DNA of 56,517 nt from Leptospira biflexa (lineage in GTDB: Bacteria; Spirochaetota; Leptospiria; Turneriellales; DYLW01), in NCBI GenBank assembly GCA_020721865.1, contig DYLW01000014.1, forward strand, positions 1 to 56,517. Reading direction: 5' to 3'. Made by a program: the position numbers and the translations under genes. How positions within the stretch are numbered: the stretch's first letter is position 1; the number at the start of each line of letters is the position of its first letter. This document shows positions 9,126-18,072 of this stretch, piece after piece. A model generated the notes under the pieces. The model had not been told where the DNA came from. It made no database searches and worked only from the letters and a program-made list of their open reading frames with translations.

Positions 9126-10928
9126 ATGGGAATTAATATCAAAGGAATTGTCAATCCGCTTTTATCCTTAAAACAGGCCGGTCTGAAACCCCATACAGTC
9201 CAGTACCCCTATGAAAAAAAGGTGACTGCGGCACGGTACCGGGGTCTGCACTACAATAATCTGGATGAATGTATTGGTTGTGGTACCTGTTCCACCATCT
9301 GCCAGAACGAAGCCATCGATATGGTACTTTTGGACCAGATGAAGGAGAAGAAACTGTCACCGGGAGATTCCGGTCTCCGGCCACGGGTGGACAACGGACG
9401 TTGTTGCTGGTGTGCCTTGTGTGTTGAAGTCTGTCCCACCGGATCGCTGAGTTTAACAAAAGATTATGTATATGTAACCGACGATGCGAACTCTTTTCTG
9501 TGGACGCCGGGAGTGTCCAATCCAGAGGGGAAGGAGATTTTATCTTTCCAGAGTGACGCTGACCATTCCCTTCTTCATTTTAACCGGGTTCCCATGCGGG
9601 AGATGGAAGGGAAGGAAAGAGTAAAATCTTTTGCGGAGGTGGTGCTGGGTTATAATGATGCAGAAGCCCGGGAAGAGGCATCCCGTTGTATCAGTTGCGG
9701 ACTTTGCACGGAAGTATGCCCGGAGCACATGCATATTCCGGAATACATCAACGCTATCTTTCACGGCGAAGTAAACGACGCCATCCGGATTATCTATGAC
9801 AACAACCCGATGGGGGAAATGTGCGGGAAAGTATGTACCCGTCGCTGCGAAGATGTCTGTGCTATTGCTCACCGGGGAGAACCCGTGGCCATCCGCTGGC
9901 TCAAGAGATATGCCACAGAACAGGCGGCGAATGCTGATATTCTGAAAGAGATTGTCAATCCAGAGATCCGGGAACCCAACGGCCATAAGGTGGCCATCGT
10001 TGGGGCAGGCCCGTCCGGTCTCACCGCTGGCTATTATCTGGCTCTCAAGGGGTATGATGTCACCATCTATGAATCCAAAGAAAAAGCGGGTGGAATGACC
10101 ATGTATGGTATCCCCAAATACCGCCTTCCTCTGGAAAGTCTGGATAAGCAGGTTTCCTATATGGAAAAAATTGGCGTAAAAATTAAATATAACACCAAGG
10201 TGGGAAAAGATATTTCCCTTACGGAATTGCACGAAAAAAATGAAGCTGTATTTATTGGAATCGGCTATGAAGTTCCATACACCATCGGCGTAAAAGGCGA
10301 AGATCTGGAAAATTCCATCCAGGCAGTCAATTACTTGCGGGATATTAATTCGGGCAAAAGGGTGGATATTGGTAGAAAAGTGGCCGTGATTGGAGGCGGG
10401 AATGTGGCCATCGACGCCGCCCGGGTTGCCAGGCGATTTGTGGATGAGGTAACCATTCTTTACAGACGCCGTATTAAAGATATGCCAGCCGACTGGGAAG
10501 AAATAGAAGGGGCGGAACATGAAGGAGTAACTATCAAACCCCAGACCATTCCTCTGGAGATCCTCCCGGATGCCAATGGCAAAGTTCGTGCGGTGAAATA
10601 CGGTAATGCGGAAATGGTGGCAGATGAAAAAGGCGGACGTCCTTCCCCCCGGCTGATTGAAGGGGATGAGCATATTCTGGAAGTGGATACTATCATCGGT
10701 GCCATTGGACAGGAAGCTGACTATTCCTTCCTTCCGGATGAGATAAAAAACGCCATTGAAATCAACCGTGGGCGAATGGTAACCAATGAACAAATGCAGA
10801 CAAAATTGCCATGGCTTTTTGCCGGTGGGGACGTTGTCAACAAAACTGCGGACGCCATCAGTGCCATTGCCGATGGGTACAAAGCTGTAAGAGGAATTGA
10901 CGCATATATTATGCAGAAGTATTCTTGA
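9126..10928 (+). CDS. Fusion: NuoI/MbxN-like 2x[4Fe-4S] domain + GltD/NfnL-like FAD-NAD(P)H oxidoreductase
   Basis: CIGCGTCSTIC and CCWCALCVEVCPTG; CISCGLCTEVCPEH, CGKVCTRRCEDVC; VAIVGAGPSGLTAGYYLA (FAD), VAVIGGGNVAIDAARVARR (NAD(P)H). Confidence 0.93.
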   Translation: MGINIKGIVNPLLSLKQAGLKPHTVQYPYEKKVTAARYRGLHYNNLDECIGCGTCSTICQNEAIDMVLLDQMKEKKLSPGDSGLRPRVDNGRCCWCALCVEVCPTGSLSLTKDYVYVTDDANSFLWTPGVSNPEGKEILSFQSDADHSLLHFNRVPMREMEGKERVKSFAEVVLGYNDAEAREEASRCISCGLCTEVCPEHMHIPEYINAIFHGEVNDAIRIIYDNNPMGEMCGKVCTRRCEDVCAIAHRGEPVAIRWLKRYATEQAANADILKEIVNPEIREPNGHKVAIVGAGPSGLTAGYYLALKGYDVTIYESKEKAGGMTMYGIPKYRLPLESLDKQVSYMEKIGVKIKYNTKVGKDISLTELHEKNEAVFIGIGYEVPYTIGVKGEDLENSIQAVNYLRDINSGKRVDIGRKVAVIGGGNVAIDAARVARRFVDEVTILYRRRIKDMPADWEEIEGAEHEGVTIKPQTIPLEILPDANGKVRAVKYGNAEMVADEKGGRPSPRLIEGDEHILEVDTIIGAIGQEADYSFLPDEIKNAIEINRGRMVTNEQMQTKLPWLFAGGDVVNKTADAISAIADGYKAVRGIDAYIMQKYS

Positions 10929-10999
10929 ACAATAAAAAAATGAATTGCCAAATAGATTAAATTAAAGGAAATATCCACAAAGGATCAAAGGAGAATATA

Positions 11000-11667
11000 A
11001 TGAAAAGAGTAATAACAGGTTTTGTATTGGCCGGGTTTTTATTCGTGCTGAATCCTGCTTTTGCACAGGAACCTGCTCCCAAACCGGAAGCAGAAACAAA
11101 GGCGGAAGATAAAAGTGCAGATAAAGAATATAAATATACCTCATATATGATGTTGGGGGCATACGGAGCATTGGATTATTTTATTGCCGCTAAAGACAGC
11201 ACAGAAAATGCCGGTGTTTTTATCAAGCTTCCCATGCACAAAGCCTGGGGCATTGAGGTCAATTATGGATCTTATGTTATTCCAATAACTTCCTACAATC
11301 TGAATACGGTTTCCTATACCGGATTTGGGGAAGAAGAATATAATACCATCGGTCTGGATCTACTGTGGTTTGCTCCTTTTCTCCAGAGACATTTTCAGGT
11401 AAAGGGTGGATTTGATTATTATCGTCTCCTTAGAGGATCCATTGCAAATGGTCCTGGAGCCGCAACCGGTGGATGTGGTACAACACAGCAGATCTGCTAT
11501 AATTGCAGCCCAACTTATTTGGTGTGAATGTGGGGGTGAATATGGATGTACCCATCTATGAAAAATTTTATTTTACCAGCAGTTTCATGCTGAAGTATCT
11601 GCTGAACCACCAGGCTGAATCCTTACCCATCGAATTCCGGGTTGGTTTAGCATACCGGTTGAAATAA
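11000..11667 (+). pseudogene. Outer-membrane beta-barrel-like protein, frameshifted
   Basis: Signal peptide MKRVITGFVLAGFLFVLNPAFA; ORF stops at 11527, but LFGVNVGVNMDVPIYEKFYFTSSFMLKYLLNHQAESLPIEFRVGLAYRLK* continues in another frame to 11667. Confidence 0.75.
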
Positions 11668-11720
11668 TCCAATTACCCCCGGATGATTCAACATTTGATG
11701 GCAAATATGCCGATGAATAA

Positions 11721-12419
11721 ATGATGGGGTTGTTGGGTTCGTTTTATCTGAAAAGGGCAATGGTAGTGGTTGCCCTTTTTGTTTTTATTCAGACCCTGCC
11801 TGCGTTGACGTACCAGTATACTCCGCTCAATAATGAGCCTGCCTATAAAATAGATATTCCTGGAAACTGGATTAAGAAAGAAATTTCTGGTAATAATGGG
11901 AAGGTGGTAGTTTTTTACCCCGCAGATAATCCAGCGGTCGTTATAGAAATACGATCTTTTGTCCTGGAAAAAGAAGAAAGTATAAAATCTATTATTAATA
12001 AAAAAGCGGCTCGTTTGTCCTATTATTATCCTTCTTTAGAACTGGGTTATGAACGGTTTTCCATACTGCGTCCGGGGGTGTATGAAACCCGATGGATACT
12101 GGAAAACAAAAAGGGACGGTTTGTGGAAAAATCTGTCCTTTTAAAAAACAACAATGAAGTAATTATTGCCGGGGTGTCAGCTCCGGAGAAAATATATGGA
12201 AATTATAATGTTCTTTTTGAAAATGCCCTTTTTTCGGTGGACTACTCGGATGATAGCCGGAAATCGGAAAATAAAAAAAGCATTGATAATAAAAGAAGTA
12301 GTCCATTTTTTTCACTGGGGGAATCCCTGAGGAATTTATATCTTTTTAATTTTCCCAATAAGTATGATCTGTCTTTGGATGATAAAAATAATCTGATCCG
12401 GGAAATACAGGAGAAATAA
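11721..12419 (+). CDS. Hypothetical secreted protein
   Basis: N-terminal hydrophobic signal; KIDIPGNWIKKEISGNNGKVVVFYP; no firm family. Confidence 0.6.
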   Translation: MMGLLGSFYLKRAMVVVALFVFIQTLPALTYQYTPLNNEPAYKIDIPGNWIKKEISGNNGKVVVFYPADNPAVVIEIRSFVLEKEESIKSIINKKAARLSYYYPSLELGYERFSILRPGVYETRWILENKKGRFVEKSVLLKNNNEVIIAGVSAPEKIYGNYNVLFENALFSVDYSDDSRKSENKKSIDNKRSSPFFSLGESLRNLYLFNFPNKYDLSLDDKNNLIREIQEK

Positions 12420-12420
12420 T

Positions 12421-13572
12421 TTGAAAAAGACAATATTATTTCCGGCCAGAAAGATCCACACCATTGTTTTTCTAATAATCCTTGCAGTGGCTTCCATTGC
12501 ATTGCCTGCGGTTGTTGCTTCCTCCAATGAGGGAGCCCAATTATTGAAAGATGCTATAATGCAACTATGGGATGATGGGAAAGGGGATGTGTGTTCCTCC
12601 CTGGTCTCAACCAGAAAGGGGTATCCATTCATATCCATTGCTTGCGAACGGGATTATTCGGAAACGGACAGGCAGAAATTTCTGGATGTGCTATTTTCCT
12701 ATAACGCATCCCTGAAAAATGAAGATTTTGAAATTAAGAAGAAATCGGGAATTTATCTTTATAAAGTGGAATATCCTGCTCAATCCGGATCGTATGCGTA
12801 TATTAAATTATTTTTCAGAAATGCTTATGATTTATATCCGGATACGCTCAAACGCAATAAAAGGATATCTATTTTTGTGAAGGATTTAACTACTAAAGAA
12901 GAACTTTTCCTTTGGCAGAGTCTGGGGGTTCCCATTGCGTACTCTGTGGTTCCCAACAATGACCAGAGCAGGGAGATTGCGGAAAAGGTATCCAGCTATA
13001 ATCAGGAACTATGGTTGAGTGTGGACCTTTCTGATGGTATCCAGGAGTCCATAACAGAAAATTCCTTATCGGAAAAAAATGCCGGTGATCCGGAAGTAAT
13101 GAACCAGTATTTGAATAACATTCTGGGTCAGATGCAGTATTTTGATGAGAAGGAAGAAGGCAAGAGTCTGCTGGCAAAGAATATATCCGGTATCGTGTTT
13201 TCCCATGAAGCCGGCTTTCTGGAGAATATTTATGCTCTCCGTATGCTGTTGGAAAATGTGAAAAACCGGCAAATCAATAATGTGCTAATGACAGGATTGG
13301 ACAGTGATTCCACTGTAAAACCCACAGCTCTGGTGATGGGGTACGGGGTGTATAATTCTGCCATTGTTGTGCTGGAAAAGGATGCCGGTAAAATACTGCA
13401 GAATAAAATAAGTGTGGATTTGCGAAAAATATTGGAAAAAGACGGGTATGCACTCCTGGTTCTGGAAGCGGGGAACGCCTCGGCTGCTGCATATCTTAAA
13501 TCCGTTGTCCGGAAGTTGGAACAGGATTATATTTTTACTCCCGTTTCCCGCTATCCACACGAAAAAAATTAA
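12421..13572 (+). CDS. Divergent polysaccharide deacetylase-like (YibQ/DUF610-type) protein, TTG start
   Basis: LFLWQSLGVPIAYSVVPNNDQSREIAEKVSSYNQELWLSVDLSDG resembles the family core; N-terminal TM anchor. Confidence 0.55.
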   Translation: MKKTILFPARKIHTIVFLIILAVASIALPAVVASSNEGAQLLKDAIMQLWDDGKGDVCSSLVSTRKGYPFISIACERDYSETDRQKFLDVLFSYNASLKNEDFEIKKKSGIYLYKVEYPAQSGSYAYIKLFFRNAYDLYPDTLKRNKRISIFVKDLTTKEELFLWQSLGVPIAYSVVPNNDQSREIAEKVSSYNQELWLSVDLSDGIQESITENSLSEKNAGDPEVMNQYLNNILGQMQYFDEKEEGKSLLAKNISGIVFSHEAGFLENIYALRMLLENVKNRQINNVLMTGLDSDSTVKPTALVMGYGVYNSAIVVLEKDAGKILQNKISVDLRKILEKDGYALLVLEAGNASAAAYLKSVVRKLEQDYIFTPVSRYPHEKN

Positions 13573-14494
13573 TATTGATTTTCAAGAGTTTCTTGCTGGG
13601 ATCATTCAGGAAAAATGGTTCCAATTCCAGATAAAACGCTGGGTTAATTACTATTTTGTATTTATCTTTGATTTCTTCAGGCGATAACAGGATTTTTTTC
13701 TGCCCTTTCAGCTTTACCATCAATCCTTTCTTTTTCCATTTTATGGAGCCCTTGAGTTCCGGATTCAGGGATTGTAATTTTACCTGCTCATGGAGGGCTT
13801 CCAGTGAATACGTGTAATAATTCCATGTTTGGGGATTTGTTTGCCTCGTTTTTCTCTTTAAAAAATATATAAATACCAGCAAAAGCCCCAAAATAAATTC
13901 TGCTGCCAGAATATATAGATAGTTCGCATATAATACGGAAGATATTCTATCGTGAAAAGACGCCTTTGTTCTGCGGTGTATCTGGTGGGTTGTCTCCATT
14001 TTATTATCGTATTCCCCAACTAAACGGATGCTATCCGGAAAAGAATTGCTTGCTGAATTTCGTATCCATACAAGTGGGATTAGATTGATTTCTTCGCTGG
14101 ATGTCACCTTGTCCGGAATGTTTATACTGGAGAGGTATTTATTTTTTTCATCTGTGAAATAGATTTCCCATTTCTCTTTTGTCAAAAATAATACTGGAAT
14201 ATTCTGCATACCGGGAAACGAATAGCATCCGTTTTTTTGGTTCCGGACCAGTTTGCGATGATAATAAAAAATAGCTGCTTCCGGCTCAGAATCATTGGAA
14301 AAGCATATATTTATGGAATAAGGCTGGGGAGACTTCATGAAGGAGTAAAGGTATCCTTTTTCCAGGGTTATCATTATTCTTTCCTGTCCGTTATCTTCAA
14401 GGATCAGATTCCGGAAAGATGCTTTTTCTTCCGCAGTTATTGATGTTATCAATAATAAAAATAACAATACGGGAAAAAATGTTTTTCTCATCAA
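13535..14494 (-). CDS. Hypothetical membrane-anchored protein with signal peptide
   Basis: MMRKTFFPVLLFLLLITSITAEE signal; mid-protein TM YILAAEFILGLLLVFIYFL. Confidence 0.6.
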   Translation of the reverse strand: MMRKTFFPVLLFLLLITSITAEEKASFRNLILEDNGQERIMITLEKGYLYSFMKSPQPYSINICFSNDSEPEAAIFYYHRKLVRNQKNGCYSFPGMQNIPVLFLTKEKWEIYFTDEKNKYLSSINIPDKVTSSEEINLIPLVWIRNSASNSFPDSIRLVGEYDNKMETTHQIHRRTKASFHDRISSVLYANYLYILAAEFILGLLLVFIYFLKRKTRQTNPQTWNYYTYSLEALHEQVKLQSLNPELKGSIKWKKKGLMVKLKGQKKILLSPEEIKDKYKIVINPAFYLELEPFFLNDPSKKLLKININFFRVDSGKRE

Positions 14495-14727
14495 TGATAC
14501 TCTCCGTCCTGCCCCGCTATAGATAGTTTGTCTTCCAGTTTAAAGCGTTTCTCCTGAAAATAATAAAATTCAGAAAGAAGATCATCTAACTCAAGGGTAA
14601 GACTGTCCAAGCTTGCGGATTCCTGCAATGAATGTGAATGGTTATCTTGCGTAAGGGGTGCGTTTTCCATAAATAAAATATCGGCAAAGGGAAAAAAACT
14701 ATTCGGATTTTTCCTTAAGAGACCCAT
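14491..14727 (-). CDS. Small hypothetical protein (start possibly 14670)
   Basis: Overlaps lolD end and next gene start by short stop/start overlaps; acidic helical sequence. Confidence 0.45.
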   Translation of the reverse strand: MGLLRKNPNSFFPFADILFMENAPLTQDNHSHSLQESASLDSLTLELDDLLSEFYYFQEKRFKLEDKLSIAGQDGEYH

Positions 14728-15385
14728 CCTCCATATAATACTGAATCTGGGCTTTCTGTGCCAGACGGTTGTCGTGGGTGACCAGTAAAATGGTCAGATT
14801 TTCTTCAAACTGGAGATTCGCAATCAGATCAATGAATTTCTGGGTATTTTCTGAATCCAGATTTCCCGTGGGTTCATCCGCCAGAATCAGGGGGGGATTA
14901 TGGACAAAAGAGCGGGCAAAGGCAGCCCTCTGGCTTTCTCCTCCGGAAATCTGGGATGGGAAAAATCCGGCACGCTCTGTGAGTCCCACTTTGTCCAGGG
15001 CGGCCAGAGCCGTCTCCTTTGCTTTGGATTTTCCGCTTTTCTGTAGTAGCAGGGGCATCATGACATTTTCCAGTATGGTGAAATCATTCATCAGATAATG
15101 ATTCTGAAAAACAAAACCAATCTTATCTCTGCGGTATAAATGGGATTTCCCATTCAGGATGATTTTTTTAAGGTCAATCCCATCCATCCAGATGGATCCA
15201 TAATCCCAACGGTCGATGGCACCCACAAGATTCAGCAGGGTGGATTTTCCTGCCCCGGATGCTCCCATGATGGATACGAAATCTCCTTCATACATGGAAA
15301 AATTAATACCCCGGAGGATGGGATATTCCTGATTTCCTGCGGAATAGGTTTTGAAGAGGTTTTCAATCTGCACAATCTGTTTCAA
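14699..15385 (-). CDS. lolD: ABC transporter ATPase, LolD/MacB-type
   Basis: Walker A GASGAGKSTLLN; signature SGGESQRAAFARS; LADEPTGNLD. Confidence 0.93.
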   Translation of the reverse strand: MKQIVQIENLFKTYSAGNQEYPILRGINFSMYEGDFVSIMGASGAGKSTLLNLVGAIDRWDYGSIWMDGIDLKKIILNGKSHLYRRDKIGFVFQNHYLMNDFTILENVMMPLLLQKSGKSKAKETALAALDKVGLTERAGFFPSQISGGESQRAAFARSFVHNPPLILADEPTGNLDSENTQKFIDLIANLQFEENLTILLVTHDNRLAQKAQIQYYMEDGSLKEKSE

Positions 15386-16767
15386 TTATCTGACCCCCGG
15401 ATTATTTCTATGGGCTGTAAACGGGAGGCGGTATATGCCGGAAGCAGAGAAGCAACACCGGAGAGTATTAAGGATGTAATGGCCAATTTGTGCAGGAATT
15501 TTATATCTATAAAAACGGGGAGGTGGTCAAAGTAATAGACATTTTTTGGGATAAGCTGAACCGGCTCCCAGAACCCTTTATCTGCGATGAGATAGTACCA
15601 CGATCCCAATGCGTTAATCTGCCCTTCACTGAATAAAATAATATTTTCCAGATTATAGGACAGATAGACCCCTGTGAGAATCCCGGCAATGGTACCCAGG
15701 CTTCCCATGATAAATCCATTGGACAGAAATATCAGCAAAACAGACCGATCGGATAATCCCAGGGCTTTTAAAATTCCAATGTCTTTGCGTTTGGACCGAA
15801 CAACATTATACAGGGCCACAATGATACCCACCATGGCCGCAATGATAAACAGAAATACGATAATTGTCATGATGGTTTTTTCCAGGCGGAGGGCGGCAAA
15901 AAAATTTCTTTGCTCCTCTTCCAGGGTTTTTATATGAAACGGCCATATTTTGAATATTTCCCGTCTTGCCTCATTCAGATTTTTCAAATCATGAAGCCGG
16001 ATAATAATCTGTCCCACGGAATCCCCGGTTTCAAAAAGAGCCTGACCAGCGTACAGAGGCAGAATGACCACTTTGCTGTCATACTGGTAGTGTCCGGTTT
16101 TGAAAAAAGCGGCGATTTTGTACGTTTTCATGCTAGGGGTGACGCCCACCTTTAAATTATATTGCCCACGGGGGGCAATCAAATCGATGGTATCCCCAAT
16201 CCTGAGGTTGTATGCCAGGGCCATTTCCTGCCCAATGAAGGCTATATCTTCCTTCCGGAAGGATTTAAAATTGGCCGGTTCCGTAATTTCCGGAAAATGT
16301 GCTGGAATGGAAAAATCGTCTTTTTTCTGGCTTCTCAAATCCGATGTGGGATCCGGGGATACATGGGGACGGATCCAGGATTGCGGTTCTTTATACTCCG
16401 GAAATTCTTGTGCCCGCAGGAATACATGTTCTATGATGGAATTTTTCCGCAGGATAGCGGCACTCTGTATCATTCCCTCCACAGAGGTAGCCTTTCCGGC
16501 CAGTTTCAGTTCAATCCTGGATGCCCAATTTTTCCAGTCTTGGATCTTTTCATCGCCCTGGCTGGAGGATATATTGAGGGTCAGATGCGGATCAAACTGG
16601 GAGATGGATTTTGTGAGCTGGCTTTGAAAACCGTTAAAGACGGATAAGACAATCACCAGAAGGGAGGTACCCAGAAAAACCCCCAGAAAGGAAAGGCGGG
16701 CATTGATGGAAAGCAGGGATGAACCCTGTCCGGAAATGTAGCGTTTGATGATAAAAAGTAAATTCAT
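15382..16767 (-). CDS. Lipoprotein-releasing system permease LolC/LolE-type (FtsX domain)
   Basis: N-term RYISGQGSSLLSINARLSFLGVFLGTSLLVIVLSVFNGFQ; RSKRKDIGILKALGLS FtsX motif. Confidence 0.9.
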   Translation of the reverse strand: MNLLFIIKRYISGQGSSLLSINARLSFLGVFLGTSLLVIVLSVFNGFQSQLTKSISQFDPHLTLNISSSQGDEKIQDWKNWASRIELKLAGKATSVEGMIQSAAILRKNSIIEHVFLRAQEFPEYKEPQSWIRPHVSPDPTSDLRSQKKDDFSIPAHFPEITEPANFKSFRKEDIAFIGQEMALAYNLRIGDTIDLIAPRGQYNLKVGVTPSMKTYKIAAFFKTGHYQYDSKVVILPLYAGQALFETGDSVGQIIIRLHDLKNLNEARREIFKIWPFHIKTLEEEQRNFFAALRLEKTIMTIIVFLFIIAAMVGIIVALYNVVRSKRKDIGILKALGLSDRSVLLIFLSNGFIMGSLGTIAGILTGVYLSYNLENIILFSEGQINALGSWYYLIADKGFWEPVQLIPKNVYYFDHLPVFIDIKFLHKLAITSLILSGVASLLPAYTASRLQPIEIIRGSDN

Positions 16768-17093
16768 TGGTTTTGCAGATTCATGTAAGGTGTGCCATCA
16801 TTACGCGTCCATTCGATGCTTCCTTCCAGAATACCCCAGTCTGTATATTCCTTTGTATAAAGTTTCCCATTGGTAGCGATGTATGTTACATTCTTAATCT
16901 GGTTGTTGTTTTTGACGTCATTGGTTATGGAAACATTGACAACTTTATAACAGTCCTTGGGGAGTTTCAGTTTCACCGGCAGCCCTGTAAAACGGGATAA
17001 TTTTCTGGACTGCGGTCCGCAGGATGTCAACAAGACTGCCATGGAAAAAACCAGCAGGATTGTAACCGGAATAATAAATTTCTTTACTGTCAT
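16764..17093 (-). CDS. Hypothetical lipoprotein
   Basis: From internal ATG: MTVKKFIIPVTILLVFSMAVLLTSCGP lipobox; overlaps lolC/E start. Confidence 0.6.
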   Translation of the reverse strand: MTVKKFIIPVTILLVFSMAVLLTSCGPQSRKLSRFTGLPVKLKLPKDCYKVVNVSITNDVKNNNQIKNVTYIATNGKLYTKEYTDWGILEGSIEWTRNDGTPYMNLQNQ

Positions 17094-17157
17094 AAGGCAA
17101 AAAAGAAATATTGCAAAGCATGGCAAGTGTTTTTGGGTTTCACCGATACTATAATAT

Positions 17158-18063
17158 ATGAGGTATATCCGCATTTTCATCTCTCTCCTGTTTTTTTATT
17201 CCGGTTTATGGGCAGAAGACAGTTCACTCCGGATGCCGTATATTTCCCCATTGTTTCTGGAATCTCTGAAAAAGACGCAGGATGAGGCGATGCTTTATCC
17301 GGAAAAACCCAAGGAGAAGATTTTACTGCGGAATGGATATATGGAAGCATCCGGGAAAGACAAGGCTGCGGTGATGAACAACGAAGCCATTGCCTATATT
17401 CTGATGCAGGATTATGACCGGGCCATTTTGATCCTGGAAGAAGTGACAGGTAAATCTCCGCATTTTTATCCAGCCTTTTTTAATCTGGGAATGCTGTACC
17501 TTGCCCGGAAAGACCACAAAAATGCCTTTTATAATTTTAATATGGGGAAAAAGCTTTTCCCCCAGTACTGGAAGAATTACTTTTTTATGGCAAAATGTTA
17601 TGAGCTTGCTGGTAATTATGATGAAGCCATTTACCATTACCGGTTAGCTTACCTGCGGAATCCATTTGATCTGGAATCATTAACTGCTCTGGGCGATCTT
17701 CTGGTAAATCTGAATCGGTTGCGGGAGGCGGAATCAGTGTACCGGTATTGCTTGAAGCAGGATCGTGGTTTCAATTTTGCCCTTTCCGGTATGGGAAAAG
17801 TATCTTTTTACCGGGGTAATTTTTATTCCTCCCTGTACTGGTTTAAAGCTGTCAACCTGCACCTGGATTATCCCCGGGAATATCATTTTTATTATGCAGA
17901 AAGTCTATTTAATATCCGGGACTACACGCTTGCCTCCTCTGAATATGAGAAAATGCTGAGCTTTCCCCAGAATCCCATTTATGAGAAAATTTCCCTGTCT
18001 CGTATGCGGTTCCGGCTTTCCCAGTCCCGCCGTTTGGCTTTACAGGAAGAATCCCAAAAATAA
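17158..18063 (+). CDS. TPR-repeat secreted protein
   Basis: Signal peptide; NEAIAYILMQDYDRAILILEEV...PAFFNLGMLYLARKDHKNAFYNF TPR units. Confidence 0.8.
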   Translation: MRYIRIFISLLFFYSGLWAEDSSLRMPYISPLFLESLKKTQDEAMLYPEKPKEKILLRNGYMEASGKDKAAVMNNEAIAYILMQDYDRAILILEEVTGKSPHFYPAFFNLGMLYLARKDHKNAFYNFNMGKKLFPQYWKNYFFMAKCYELAGNYDEAIYHYRLAYLRNPFDLESLTALGDLLVNLNRLREAESVYRYCLKQDRGFNFALSGMGKVSFYRGNFYSSLYWFKAVNLHLDYPREYHFYYAESLFNIRDYTLASSEYEKMLSFPQNPIYEKISLSRMRFRLSQSRRLALQEESQK

Positions 18064-18072
18064 TTTCTGTCT

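Noticed and set aside
86-10928. Classification as a group 4 membrane-bound [NiFe] hydrogenase
   Set aside because: The large subunit has only one Cys in each ligand motif (RICVPE, GTCPPE), so a NiFe centre and H2 evolution are unlikely.
86-10928. Classification as standard complex I (nuo)
   Set aside because: The operon has Mrp-type E/F/G/B/C/D genes and no NuoE/F/G, NuoJ or NuoA; the last subunit is a GltD-type fusion.
9126-10928. Annotation as glutamate synthase small subunit
   Set aside because: Although the C-terminal half is GltD-like, the N-terminus has NuoI-type clusters, the gene ends a respiratory operon and there is no gltB nearby.
13535-13572. Regulatory antisense RNA at the convergent overlap
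   Set aside because: A 38-bp 3' overlap of convergent genes is common and no promoter or structure signal supports more.
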